Shown here one piece after another: positions 17,324-24,960 of a stretch of DNA of 41,895 nucleotides (positions are counted from its first letter, which is position 1; every line of letters begins with the position of its first letter). This DNA comes from Planctomycetota bacterium (GTDB lineage: Bacteria > Planctomycetota > Phycisphaerae > Phycisphaerales > UBA1924). The stretch lies in the NCBI GenBank assembly GCA_030950285.1, contig JAUZRR010000003.1:1-41895 (forward strand), written 5' to 3'. The notes beneath the pieces were generated by a model, which saw only the letters and a program-made list of their open reading frames with translations, did not search any database and was not told the DNA's origin. A program made the translations under genes and the position numbers.

Positions 17324-18451
17324 ATGCCGCAGCAAGCTGACATGTTCTTTGACGCCCACCTCGATCTCGCCTATCTCACCGAGGTCGGCCGTGACATGCA
17401 CGCCCCGCTTGACGACTGCCGAGGCAGGCTCCTCCCCGCAGCCGTCACGTTGCCCTCACTCCGCGATGGCAACGTCCACGCCTGCCTGGGCACCATCTTT
17501 ACCGAAGCCCTCGCCACCGACGCCACCAACACCTCCACCCCCACCACCGACACCCCCGAAGCGGCCTATCCAGAAGGGGACGCACTTGCTGCCTGGCGCG
17601 CGGGCATGCGCCAGCTCAAGCTCTACCAGGCGTGGGCCCAGGCAGGGGTGATCGAGCTCATGCCCAGACGCCCGCAAGGCACGCACGCCAACACCGACGC
17701 ACCTCCCGCCCGGGACGATGAAGCGGCATCCGTCGCCACCCCGGCGCGAGACACCGACGCCCCGCTCCTGCTCGGCATCCTTATGGAGTGCGCCGATCCG
17801 ATCGAAACCCCCGACCAGCTCGACGAGTGGGCCAACGCCGGCGTCATCGCGATCGGGATGGCCTGGTGGCGCGGCTCACGCTACGCCGGGGGCAACGGGC
17901 TCGGCGGCCCGCTCACCGACGCCGGACGCGACCTCGCCGACCGGATGGACGACCTCGGCATCGTCCACGACCTCTCCCACCTCTCACAACACGCCACCGA
18001 CGAGCTGCTCGCCCACACCGACCGGGTGGTCGTCGCGTCGCACTCCAACTGCCGCGCGCTGCTGGATGGCGAAGCCAACCCCGACTGGCAACGCCACCTC
18101 AGCGACGAGACCATCGCCGAGATCGGCCGCCGGGGAGGGATCGTCGGGCTCAACCTTGTCCGCAACTTCATCCGCAGCGGATTGAAACGCGACGACCCTG
18201 ACGACCGCCCCACCATCGACGAAACCCTCGCCCACGTCGAGCACGTCTGCGACATCATGGGGCACCGCCGCGGCGTCGGACTCGGCACCGACATGGACGG
18301 CGGCATCACCGCAAACGACCTGCCCCGGGGCATCAACTCACCCAGCGACCTGCACAAACTCTGCGACGCACTCACCACCCGAGGCTGGAGCGATGCCGAG
18401 GTCCGGGGCTTTGCGTGGGGAAACTGGACAAGGTTCTGGGGAGTCGAATAA
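17324..18451 (+). CDS. Membrane dipeptidase, peptidase family M19
   Basis: Zinc-dependent (renal) dipeptidase-type enzyme of the amidohydrolase fold, cleaving dipeptides including those with D-residues. Ligands seen: HxD in FDAHLDL (H12, D14), bridging Glu in LMECAD (about 155), His in VHDLSH (about 216) and in ASHSN (about 240), and the late Asp in GTDMDGG (about 325). ENG-like VGLNLVRNF also fits. 375 aa, normal length; no signal peptide, so probably cytoplasmic. A low-complexity Thr/Pro/Asp insertion (about 64-85) and another at about 120-145 interrupt the N-terminal half. It is followed by a palindromic repeat pair and stands alone on this strand. Confidence 0.92.
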   Translation: MPQQADMFFDAHLDLAYLTEVGRDMHAPLDDCRGRLLPAAVTLPSLRDGNVHACLGTIFTEALATDATNTSTPTTDTPEAAYPEGDALAAWRAGMRQLKLYQAWAQAGVIELMPRRPQGTHANTDAPPARDDEAASVATPARDTDAPLLLGILMECADPIETPDQLDEWANAGVIAIGMAWWRGSRYAGGNGLGGPLTDAGRDLADRMDDLGIVHDLSHLSQHATDELLAHTDRVVVASHSNCRALLDGEANPDWQRHLSDETIAEIGRRGGIVGLNLVRNFIRSGLKRDDPDDRPTIDETLAHVEHVCDIMGHRRGVGLGTDMDGGITANDLPRGINSPSDLHKLCDALTTRGWSDAEVRGFAWGNWTRFWGVE

Positions 18452-18554
18452 CACGGACTCCGTTGAGAGTGAACGCGGTGCTCTCGCGTTGTGTGCCCAC
18501 GGCTCTGTGCGCCATGCGGGCGGGCATCCATCGCACGCACACGACCAAGTCGGG

Positions 18555-18682
18555 TCTTTGCGGGGTGTTGCTCGGTCTCCTCGCTTGCGCGAGAGGATCT
18601 ATTTATTATGTACACAATGCCTCTGGAGAGATACAAAACAACTTTGTAGAGCCCCTCGCGCAAGCGAGGGGACAACGGCACG
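18555..18682. repeat. Palindrome family A, long paired element (locus 2)
   Basis: Left unit tcctcgc-ttgc-gcgagagg (about 18578-18596, slightly decayed) and right unit cccctcgc-gcaa-gcgagggg (18652-18671). Spacer and flanks match, in reverse complement, the element at 35315-35483: shared pieces include the tgtacaca core, the gagatacaaaac/gttgtgtatctc segment, ctttgcggggtgttgctc outside the left unit and gacaacggcacgc outside the right. It occupies the gap between the dipeptidase gene and the end of the M48 protease gene. The homology is seen by eye; mobility is inference. Confidence 0.8.
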
Positions 18683-18737
18683 CGGAACCTCTGAACAGCC
18701 CAAACGGCCGTGGCACACAGAGACCGCCGCGGCATCT

Positions 18738-19766
18738 TCACCCGGGCAGCACTCGTACTTTCCGAGTGTTGTGATCTTCCTTTGCCGCGACCCTGGCGTC
18801 CTCTGCACAAATCCCACACCACTGCGCCGGACGATCGAGGTCGAACATCGACGACGCACTCCCGCCGTGCGACGCCGGCGGCAGTGTCGCCAGCCGCGAG
18901 AGCATGCGCTGTTTGTACCGCTCGGGGTACAAGCCGTACTCGCTCGTGCCCTGGGTGTAGGCGTACTGATCCTTGAGCATCGCCTGAATGCGATTCACCC
19001 GGGTCGCGCTGGCCGGGTGTGTGCTCAGCCACTCCGGCGGCCGCGGCGCCCCGGCCGACGCCTTGCCGAGGATCTGCATCACCTGCATCTGCCCGACCGG
19101 GTCGTACCCGTTGGCGACCATGTACTGAATCCCCAACCGGTCGGCCTCGAGCTCTTCGTCGCGGCCGTAGCTGAGCAGCACGACGTTGCCCCCCACCGCG
19201 ATCGCCGGCACCGCGTACTGGCCGTACTGCCGGAACGCCGAGTCGTCGTCGGCGAGCCCGACCCCGATCGCAAGCCCCGCCAGCGCGATGTTCATCCCGA
19301 TCTGCTTGCTCATCCGCTGGTTGCCGTGGCGAGCCATGACGTGCCCGACCTCGTGCCCGAGCACCCCGGCCAGCTGCGCCTCGTTGGCCAGTTTCTCGGC
19401 CAGCCCGCGCGAGATATACACCTTGCCCCCCGGCAACGCAAAGGCATTGAGCACCGACGAATCCAGCAGGATGTAGTCCCAGTCAAGCTCGGGCACCTCG
19501 GCGTACGCCTGTTCGAGCGCGACCCGCGTCAGCTTGGCACCCAGCTCATCGACATACGCCTGCACGCCCGCGTCGGGCACCTCGCCACCAAACTCCTTGG
19601 TGAACTGCGGCCCGGCCTCGGCAGCCAGCGACCGCTCCTTGGCCCAGCTCATCATCATCAGGTTCCGCTTCCCGGTCGCGGGATTCGTCGAACACCCCCC
19701 AAGAACGCCGGCAACGACAAACAACGCGAGCAGACAGACCGCTCGGAATCCAGACAGCGTGTGCAT
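18738..19766 (-). CDS. Lipoprotein M48-family metalloprotease
   Basis: Predicted envelope zinc protease of the LoiP/BepA type. Signal peptide with lipobox VLGGC (C25), so lipid-anchored after export. HEVGHVMARHGNQ gives the HExxH zinc site (138-142), the EELEADRLG segment (about 204-212) carries the further ligand, and LPGGKVYISRGL is the conserved substrate-strand block. The WLSTHPASATRVNRI block follows. 342 aa; the last 50 or so residues (YGLYPERYKQRMLSRL onward) are beyond the usual domain. The role by family is degradation or quality control of outer-membrane proteins. Divergent from ubiE with 81 bp between starts. No TPR domain is present. Confidence 0.92.
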   Translation of the reverse strand: MHTLSGFRAVCLLALFVVAGVLGGCSTNPATGKRNLMMMSWAKERSLAAEAGPQFTKEFGGEVPDAGVQAYVDELGAKLTRVALEQAYAEVPELDWDYILLDSSVLNAFALPGGKVYISRGLAEKLANEAQLAGVLGHEVGHVMARHGNQRMSKQIGMNIALAGLAIGVGLADDDSAFRQYGQYAVPAIAVGGNVVLLSYGRDEELEADRLGIQYMVANGYDPVGQMQVMQILGKASAGAPRPPEWLSTHPASATRVNRIQAMLKDQYAYTQGTSEYGLYPERYKQRMLSRLATLPPASHGGSASSMFDLDRPAQWCGICAEDARVAAKEDHNTRKVRVLPG

Positions 19767-19847
19767 CTCGAAGACCCTCCTACAGTCCCGTGCGGTGGGA
19801 CGCCCGGCCCGCCGAGGAGTTCGGCTGCGGGCAAGGCTGTATTAGAG

Positions 19848-20669
19848 ATGACCCAGACCCCGACGACAACCCCGACCGAAGGAAGCTCGCCCAGACCATC
19901 CCCCGCCGGGGCGGCATGGACGGACAAAGAGCTTGCCGACCCCCACGCCAGGGCCGACAAAGCCGACCGGGTGCGGTCGATGTTTGCCGCCATCGCCCAA
20001 AGCTACGACCTCAACAACCGGGTCCATTCGCTCGGCCGAGACCAGGCGTGGCGGCGGGAAGCGGTCAGAGCAGCCTCGGTAAAGCCCGGAGACGAGGTCC
20101 TTGACTGCGCCTGCGGCACCGGGGACCTGACCCTCGCGTTTGCCAAAACACCCGCCAAATCGGTTATCGGACTCGATTTTACTGCGGAAATGCTCGAAAT
20201 AGCCCGGCAAAAAACAGACCGCGCCGACACCCCCGGCCGCTCGCCCGGCCCCATGGTCCGGTATCTCCAGGGCGACGCGCAAAATCTGCCCTTTGAAGAT
20301 CACTCGTTCAACGTGCTCTCCATCGCGTTCGGCATCAGAAATGTCCAGGAACCCACCCGTGCGCTCCGGGAGTTTTACCGAGTGCTCCGCCCCGAGGGAC
20401 GGCTGGTGGTCCTCGAGTTTGACCGCCCGAAACTCGCGCCCATTCGCTGGTGCAACGACTTCTACTGCGGCTGGGTCATGCCTCGCACAGCAACGCTCCT
20501 AAGTCGTGATCGGAGCGGGGCGTACAGGTATCTCCCCAAGAGCGTCGGGGCGTTCATGACCAGCGAAGAACTCGCAGCGGCGATCGAGGGGGTCGGTTTC
20601 GGCCCGGTCAGCCAACGCCGCATGACGTTCGGGGTCTGTGTTCGCTCGCTGGCCACCCGGCCCGGGTGA
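19848..20669 (+). CDS. ubiE: Ubiquinone/menaquinone biosynthesis C-methyltransferase
   Basis: S-adenosylmethionine-dependent methyltransferase for the last C-methylation of menaquinone (MenG/UbiE). Start at 19848 (MTQTPTTTPTEGSSPR); a disordered Pro/Thr leader of about 25 residues precedes the family core, and a downstream start is not available as ATG before ADKADRVRSMF. Motif I is LDCACGTGDL (85-94), then GLDFTAEMLEIA, GDAQNLPFEDHSFN and the UbiE signature IAFGIRNVQEP. YRYLPKSVGAF near the C-terminus is also typical. 273 aa. It is divergent from the M48 lipoprotein gene. Planctomycetes use menaquinone, so the menG role is the likelier. Confidence 0.95.
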   Translation: MTQTPTTTPTEGSSPRPSPAGAAWTDKELADPHARADKADRVRSMFAAIAQSYDLNNRVHSLGRDQAWRREAVRAASVKPGDEVLDCACGTGDLTLAFAKTPAKSVIGLDFTAEMLEIARQKTDRADTPGRSPGPMVRYLQGDAQNLPFEDHSFNVLSIAFGIRNVQEPTRALREFYRVLRPEGRLVVLEFDRPKLAPIRWCNDFYCGWVMPRTATLLSRDRSGAYRYLPKSVGAFMTSEELAAAIEGVGFGPVSQRRMTFGVCVRSLATRPG

Positions 20670-20917
20670 ACCGCCAGCGGCAGTTCTTGCCGGGTGCAAA
20701 GCTCTTATCGGACACGCCTTTCCAAGCACCTGTTGCGCCCAACGTCCGTTTTTCGCCCGTTGATGCTGCCTCATGGCACAGCAACACAGAGGCCGATCAT
20801 CCCCGGTGCCCGGTGGCGTACCGGGCGGTCGGGCGGAGCCCGTGGAGGAACCTGGTGTCCGGCATCGCGGGGATCCGCTGTCGGACTGATACACACACGG
20901 AAGTGGAAGCCCGAACC

Positions 20918-21625
20918 ATGAACCACGAACACCTGATGGAGCGTCTCTTTGAGATCTTGATCAACGGGGACCGCCCCGCCTCTCGAGCGCTGATCAAAGA
21001 GATGCAAGATGGCGGCATGACCGGCAACGACATGCTCACCGATATTTACTGGCCGAGCTACGAAGCGATCGAACGCCTCAACCGCAACGATCAGCTCACC
21101 ATCCTGAGCTACAGACTCGCGACCAGGCTCCTCCGCGTCATGATCGATCAGACCTCGACGCTGCTCGAGCACGCGCCCCGCAACGGGCGCTCGATCTTTG
21201 CCTCCTGCGGCCCGTCGGAGGGCGAAGAACTCGGCGGCCAGATCGCGATCGACCTGCTCGAAGCCGAGGGGTACAACGTGACCTTCTCCGGCGGGGGCGT
21301 CGCGGCCGACGAGATCCTCGCGATGGTGCAGGAATCCAAGCCACAGATTCTGCTGATGTTCTGCTCGGCACCGGGCGACCTGCCCCAGATTCGCCACCTG
21401 ATCGACTCGATCCGCGAGATCGGGGCCTGCCCGAACATGCAGATCGCGGTCGGCGGCGGGGTCTTCACCCGGGCCGACGGGCTGGCTGAGGAGATCGGAG
21501 CGGATATCTCGGCCTCCTCGCCCCGGGCGCTCTATGAGGAACTTTCCCAGAAACCGAACCACCGGTCAGAGGCCAACCGGGAGGGGACCGCAAGGACCCG
21601 GCGACCCCGCCGAAAGGCTGCCTGA
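20918..21625 (+). CDS. B12-binding-domain protein lacking the cobalt-ligand His
   Basis: Soluble two-domain protein, 235 aa. Start at 20918 (MNHEHLMERLFEIL) with GGAAG about 8 bp upstream. Residues 1-90 form the helical cap domain (YWPSYEAIERLNRNDQLTIL), and 90-205 the Rossmann cobalamin domain (GRSIFASCGPSEGEELGG, then GGGVAADEILAMV, and IAVGGGVFTRADGLAEEIGAD). The usual DxHxxG is replaced by EGEELG, so the base-off His ligand is absent. Such domains can bind cobalamin otherwise, bind heme (SCHIC type) or be ligand-free. No DNA-binding or methyltransferase domain is attached. A basic tail (RTRRPRRKAA) ends the protein. Partner and function unknown; it has its own terminator. Confidence 0.85.
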   Translation: MNHEHLMERLFEILINGDRPASRALIKEMQDGGMTGNDMLTDIYWPSYEAIERLNRNDQLTILSYRLATRLLRVMIDQTSTLLEHAPRNGRSIFASCGPSEGEELGGQIAIDLLEAEGYNVTFSGGGVAADEILAMVQESKPQILLMFCSAPGDLPQIRHLIDSIREIGACPNMQIAVGGGVFTRADGLAEEIGADISASSPRALYEELSQKPNHRSEANREGTARTRRPRRKAA

Positions 21626-21654
21626 GAGCCTCACATCCATGGTATTGATGGTTT

Positions 21655-21690
21655 CAGGCCGTCCCGTTCGTCGGGACGGCCTGTCATTTT
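21655..21690 (+). terminator. Rho-independent terminator after the B12-domain gene
   Basis: caggccgtcccg (21655-21666) pairs with cgggacggcctg (21672-21683) across a TTCGT loop and is followed by tcatttt. It ends transcription 30 bp after the B12-domain gene and insulates the sigma-factor operon downstream. Confidence 0.88.
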
Positions 21691-21750
21691 GGGGAACAGA
21701 GTTCTCCGAAATCCAGCCAAAACAACCGCAACCGGAATCAAAGGTGCCTG

Positions 21751-21756
21751 TATAGT
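21751..21756 (+). promoter_or_regulatory. Candidate -10 box for the sigma-factor operon
   Basis: TATAGT lies 17 bp before the ATG at 21774, in an AT-rich stretch between the terminator and the gene. No convincing -35 is seen, and an ECF-type GGAAC-like element (ggaaca, about 21694-21699) is too far away to pair with it. Confidence 0.3.
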
Positions 21757-21773
21757 GTCTGTCGGGAGACCCT

Positions 21774-22358
21774 ATGGACCGTGCAGCAGAACGAGAACTG
21801 ATCCGGAAGGCCGCGGCGGGAGATCGCAAGGCGGCTGGTACATGCGTCCGGGCGTACCAGGGGCAGTTGTACGCCTACATCCTCCGGCTCTCGGGTCGGC
21901 CCGAGGTTGCTGAGGACATCGTGCAGGAAGCGTTCGTGCGGGCGCTCACCAATCTCGACCGGTTTGATGACCGGTACCGGTTCTCGACGTGGCTGTTCAC
22001 GATTGCCCGCCGGCTCTACATCAACGCGATGCAGAAGCGCAAGCCGATCTACCAGACCGAGGTCATCAGCACACTCGGCAGCCGCGCAAACCGGCCCGAG
22101 GCCGCAACGATCGACGCCGAGGTCTCGACCAACGCCAGGGACGAAATCCAGCGGGCGCTCCTGTACCTGCCCGAAAGCCAGCGTGAGGTCGTGGTCTTGT
22201 TTCACCAGTTCGACTGGTCGATCGCGCAGATCGCCCGGCACATGGACATGCCTCAGGGCACGGTCAAGAGCCACCTGCACCGCGGCCGATGCCGGCTGCG
22301 CGAGGCGCTCGAATCCAGCGAACGCGCCACCAGCCGCGTCGAGGAGGTGTGGGGGTGA
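21774..22358 (+). CDS. RNA polymerase sigma factor, ECF (RpoE-like)
   Basis: Extracytoplasmic-function sigma factor, 194 aa. Start at 21774 with GGGAG 5 bp upstream. Region 2 spans about 28-85 (LYAYILRLSGRPEVAEDIVQ, then FRFSTWLFTIARRLYINAM region) and region 4 about 128-180 (LPESQREVVVLFHQFDWSIA, then MPQGTVKSHLHRGRCRLREA). It has no extra C-terminal domain. The stop overlaps the GTG of the next gene (GTGA), an arrangement typical of sigma/anti-sigma pairs. It heads a four-gene plus-strand operon ending with a xylulokinase. Target promoters cannot be told from this window. Confidence 0.94.
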   Translation: MDRAAERELIRKAAAGDRKAAGTCVRAYQGQLYAYILRLSGRPEVAEDIVQEAFVRALTNLDRFDDRYRFSTWLFTIARRLYINAMQKRKPIYQTEVISTLGSRANRPEAATIDAEVSTNARDEIQRALLYLPESQREVVVLFHQFDWSIAQIARHMDMPQGTVKSHLHRGRCRLREALESSERATSRVEEVWG

Positions 22359-23194
22359 CATCAGGAACCACCGATCACAACCAAGAACCGGATCGCCGCA
22401 AGGATCAACAGCACGCCCGACCCGGGTCGGCTGCGGATTCCGCGAAACTGATTGATGCGCTGCTCGACGACGACCTCTCGGAAGAACGTTCGCGGCAGGT
22501 GTTGCGGCGGCTCCGCGATGACCCGGCTGCGTGCGAAGACCTCGCACGCACGCGGATCGGGATCGAACGCCTCCGCGAGCCGATCGAGACGCCCGACCTG
22601 ACCGATGCCATTCTCGCCCGCGTGCACGTGCGGCGGCGGTTCCTGCCCCAGCGAGCCAGACGGATGGTCACCGCCGGGCGGGTTGCTCTTGCCGCGGGGC
22701 TTGTGGGTGCTGTCGGCATCGCGTCGCTTGTGCAGCGCCATGTCCCCGCGGTACGGCTCGCCGACGACCCCGCTGTCGTGACCCGGCTGGTTGAAGCTGC
22801 CGCACCCGAGATCATGGACCGGCCGGCGCTTGCGGCCCAGACTGTCGAGACGATCCAGTCCTCGCTCGGATCGGGTCTCGGCTCGCGTTCGTCGGCGCAT
22901 TCGGTGAGTCGTCTGACCCTCTCGCCCAGGGTCAGGATCGGCGAATCGCTGCACTACGACCTCTCGATCGACCACACCCCGGGCGCGGTCTGGGCGTCCG
23001 CCGGCCACGACGCACCCACCCCGGTCAGGACGCAACTCATCACGCTCGGCGTCCCGACCTTTGCTGTGCCCCCAGCAGCACAGGAAGAGACGCCCACCAC
23101 CAGCCCGCTCCTGAGCCGATTCCGCCCGCTGTTGATGTACCTGCGCAATCCGCCCGGGCGGATCGAGACCGATGTCGCCGAGTCTGACGAATAG
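22355..23194 (+). CDS. Anti-sigma-factor-like membrane protein
   Basis: Start is the GTG at 22355, overlapping the sigma-factor stop, with AGGAGG 7 bp upstream. 279 aa. The N-terminal cytoplasmic part (about 27-100) has LIDALLDDDLSEERSRQVLR and LRDDPAACEDLARTRIGI, which resembles the LxxxLDGELxxxxxxxxxxHL pattern of anti-sigma domains, but without the zinc HxxxCxxC. One membrane helix follows (104-126: VTAGRVALAAGLVGAVGIAS). The periplasmic part is Pro/Ser-rich, without a known fold. Role as the partner regulator of the ECF factor is inferred from position, topology and overlap; sequence alone is weak. Confidence 0.72.
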   Translation: MTSGTTDHNQEPDRRKDQQHARPGSAADSAKLIDALLDDDLSEERSRQVLRRLRDDPAACEDLARTRIGIERLREPIETPDLTDAILARVHVRRRFLPQRARRMVTAGRVALAAGLVGAVGIASLVQRHVPAVRLADDPAVVTRLVEAAAPEIMDRPALAAQTVETIQSSLGSGLGSRSSAHSVSRLTLSPRVRIGESLHYDLSIDHTPGAVWASAGHDAPTPVRTQLITLGVPTFAVPPAAQEETPTTSPLLSRFRPLLMYLRNPPGRIETDVAESDE

Positions 23195-23205
23195 GTCATC
23201 TCCAG

Positions 23206-24951
23206 ATGCGCTCTGCCCACTCGATGCTGTTTGCCCGAATCCCGGCTCTTGCCGGGTTGCTGCGGCACGCCGTGCGCGCAGCGGCGGTGGGTGCGCTCGC
23301 CGGTTTGAGTTCCCTCGCCGCCGCCGGACCGGACCTGGGGCAGGTCGTCTCGAGGATGCCGATCACGGTGGACTTTGTCGCCGCGATCGACAACGGAGCG
23401 GCACTCCGCAAGGACCTCCACGGCTCGCCGCTGATGCTCGCGATCTCCACCATGCGCCGGCCCGCCGCGGTCATCGACGCGTGGACCGCGCTTGCGGGCG
23501 ACCTGGGGATGACCGACGCCGAGGCGTTCGACCTGCTGCTCGGGCAGCGGGTGATCATCGTCGGGTCGGAGCTTCAAGCCGACGACGAGGGGCAGCCCCG
23601 CTGGGCGATTCTCAGCGAGCTCGACCCCGAGACCGAGCGTCGGCTGCGGACCACGCTCAAGGCCGTCCCCCGCCGCATCGTCGCCGGGCAGCCGGTGCTC
23701 GAGTTCGAGCACGGGTCGTTCCTGCTGGCAACCTCGAGCGGACGGCTCCGCTGCACACCCGCCGGCACGTTCGACAACACCCCGGCGTCGTCGATCATGC
23801 TGCTCGCGCCGGCGAGCGACCGCGAGCTGTTCGAGCAGATGCTCCCGCTCCTGCGCTGCAGCAACCCCGAACGCACGCTCCTCGATCTCCCCGCCGGGCG
23901 CATGGTCGAGTCGTGGCAGACGCGGGACGCGCTCGTCGTCTGGCGGCTGCCCGACCCGCTGGGTTCGCCCAACCGGTTCATCGGTGCGACCTTCGGCGCC
24001 GACCCCGCGGGCTGGCGGATCGAGGCGATGGCCTACCCCGCCGACGGCTGGACGAGCGATCTGGACATCTCCACGATCGCCCGGTGGTCGCCCGCACTGC
24101 TTGGGACACTCCCCCCCGGCGCGGCGTTGGCGATGATGGGCAGCCGCGAGGCCGTCCATGAAGCCCGGGGGTGGATCGACCCCTTGCTCCGCACCAGCCT
24201 GCCCGACCCTCGGGGCGAGTCGTTTGACCGCCTGCTCGGGCGCCGGTCGATGCTGGCGGTCTGGCTGCGTGAGCAGTCGAGCGACGGCACCCCCGCGCTG
24301 CAAGAGCCCGAGGTGCTGCTCGCGATGGACACGCCCGACCTCGCGCGGCTGGCGTTGCGGGCCGATGCCTTTATGGAAGAGCAACTGCTTGCAAACGCCG
24401 CGACCCCGCTCGACCATGAGTCACTCCCGACCACCGCGCCCAACGCACGCCAGACCGCGGTCCCGCTCGCGCTCTCGGATGTCCGCTCGCTCACCTTCAC
24501 CGAGGTGGACCAGGCCGCGTCCTCCTCTCCTCCCGTGCTCAGCTGGACCTACGTCCCAGAAGCCGAAGCCCACCGCAACACCGCCAGCGACGGGTGGTGG
24601 GTGATGCACTATCTCCCCGACGGCCAGTCGGCCGAGACCGTCTCACCAACAACCACGACCCCGGCGCTGCAAGAGCTCGGAGCCCTCCCCGCGCGAAACT
24701 ATCTACACGTCGGCTGCGCAATGCCCTCGGTGTGGTCGATGCGGATCCGCCAACAGCTCGTAGACACACTCGCCACCCAGGACGACGACGACGCCGCGAT
24801 CAACGGCAGCGTCGGTGTGCTCGCGCTCAACGAGATCGTGTTCTCGCATGTTCGCTCGGCGAGCTGGGCGGTCTGGCACGCACGCGACGACAACCTCCTG
24901 CGGGCCGAGGTCAGGCTCGAGCTCGGCGACAACCACCCGCTGCCTGAGTAG
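23206..24951 (+). CDS. Exported protein of unknown function in the sigma-factor operon
   Basis: Not recognised. 581 aa with a signal peptide (hydrophobic AVGALAGLSSLAAAG after a basic region, about 24-42). The first third reads VDFVAAIDNGAALRKDLHGS and DAEAFDLLLGQRVIIVGSEL, which recalls large planctomycete periplasmic proteins near DUF3352, but I cannot place it with confidence. No catalytic motif, Cys pair or C-terminal anchor is visible. It follows the anti-sigma-like gene by 11 bp and precedes xylB by 9 bp, so it is part of one transcript. It may be the envelope-facing output or sensor of the sigma system; that is inference from position only. Confidence 0.6.
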   Translation: MRSAHSMLFARIPALAGLLRHAVRAAAVGALAGLSSLAAAGPDLGQVVSRMPITVDFVAAIDNGAALRKDLHGSPLMLAISTMRRPAAVIDAWTALAGDLGMTDAEAFDLLLGQRVIIVGSELQADDEGQPRWAILSELDPETERRLRTTLKAVPRRIVAGQPVLEFEHGSFLLATSSGRLRCTPAGTFDNTPASSIMLLAPASDRELFEQMLPLLRCSNPERTLLDLPAGRMVESWQTRDALVVWRLPDPLGSPNRFIGATFGADPAGWRIEAMAYPADGWTSDLDISTIARWSPALLGTLPPGAALAMMGSREAVHEARGWIDPLLRTSLPDPRGESFDRLLGRRSMLAVWLREQSSDGTPALQEPEVLLAMDTPDLARLALRADAFMEEQLLANAATPLDHESLPTTAPNARQTAVPLALSDVRSLTFTEVDQAASSSPPVLSWTYVPEAEAHRNTASDGWWVMHYLPDGQSAETVSPTTTTPALQELGALPARNYLHVGCAMPSVWSMRIRQQLVDTLATQDDDDAAINGSVGVLALNEIVFSHVRSASWAVWHARDDNLLRAEVRLELGDNHPLPE

Positions 24952-24960
24952 ACTGCCCGC

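Noticed and set aside
18393..19847. Upstream extension of the ubiE frame
   Set aside because: The frame is open by GC bias only; it runs through the palindrome element and opposite the M48 gene. The family N-terminus starts near 19848.
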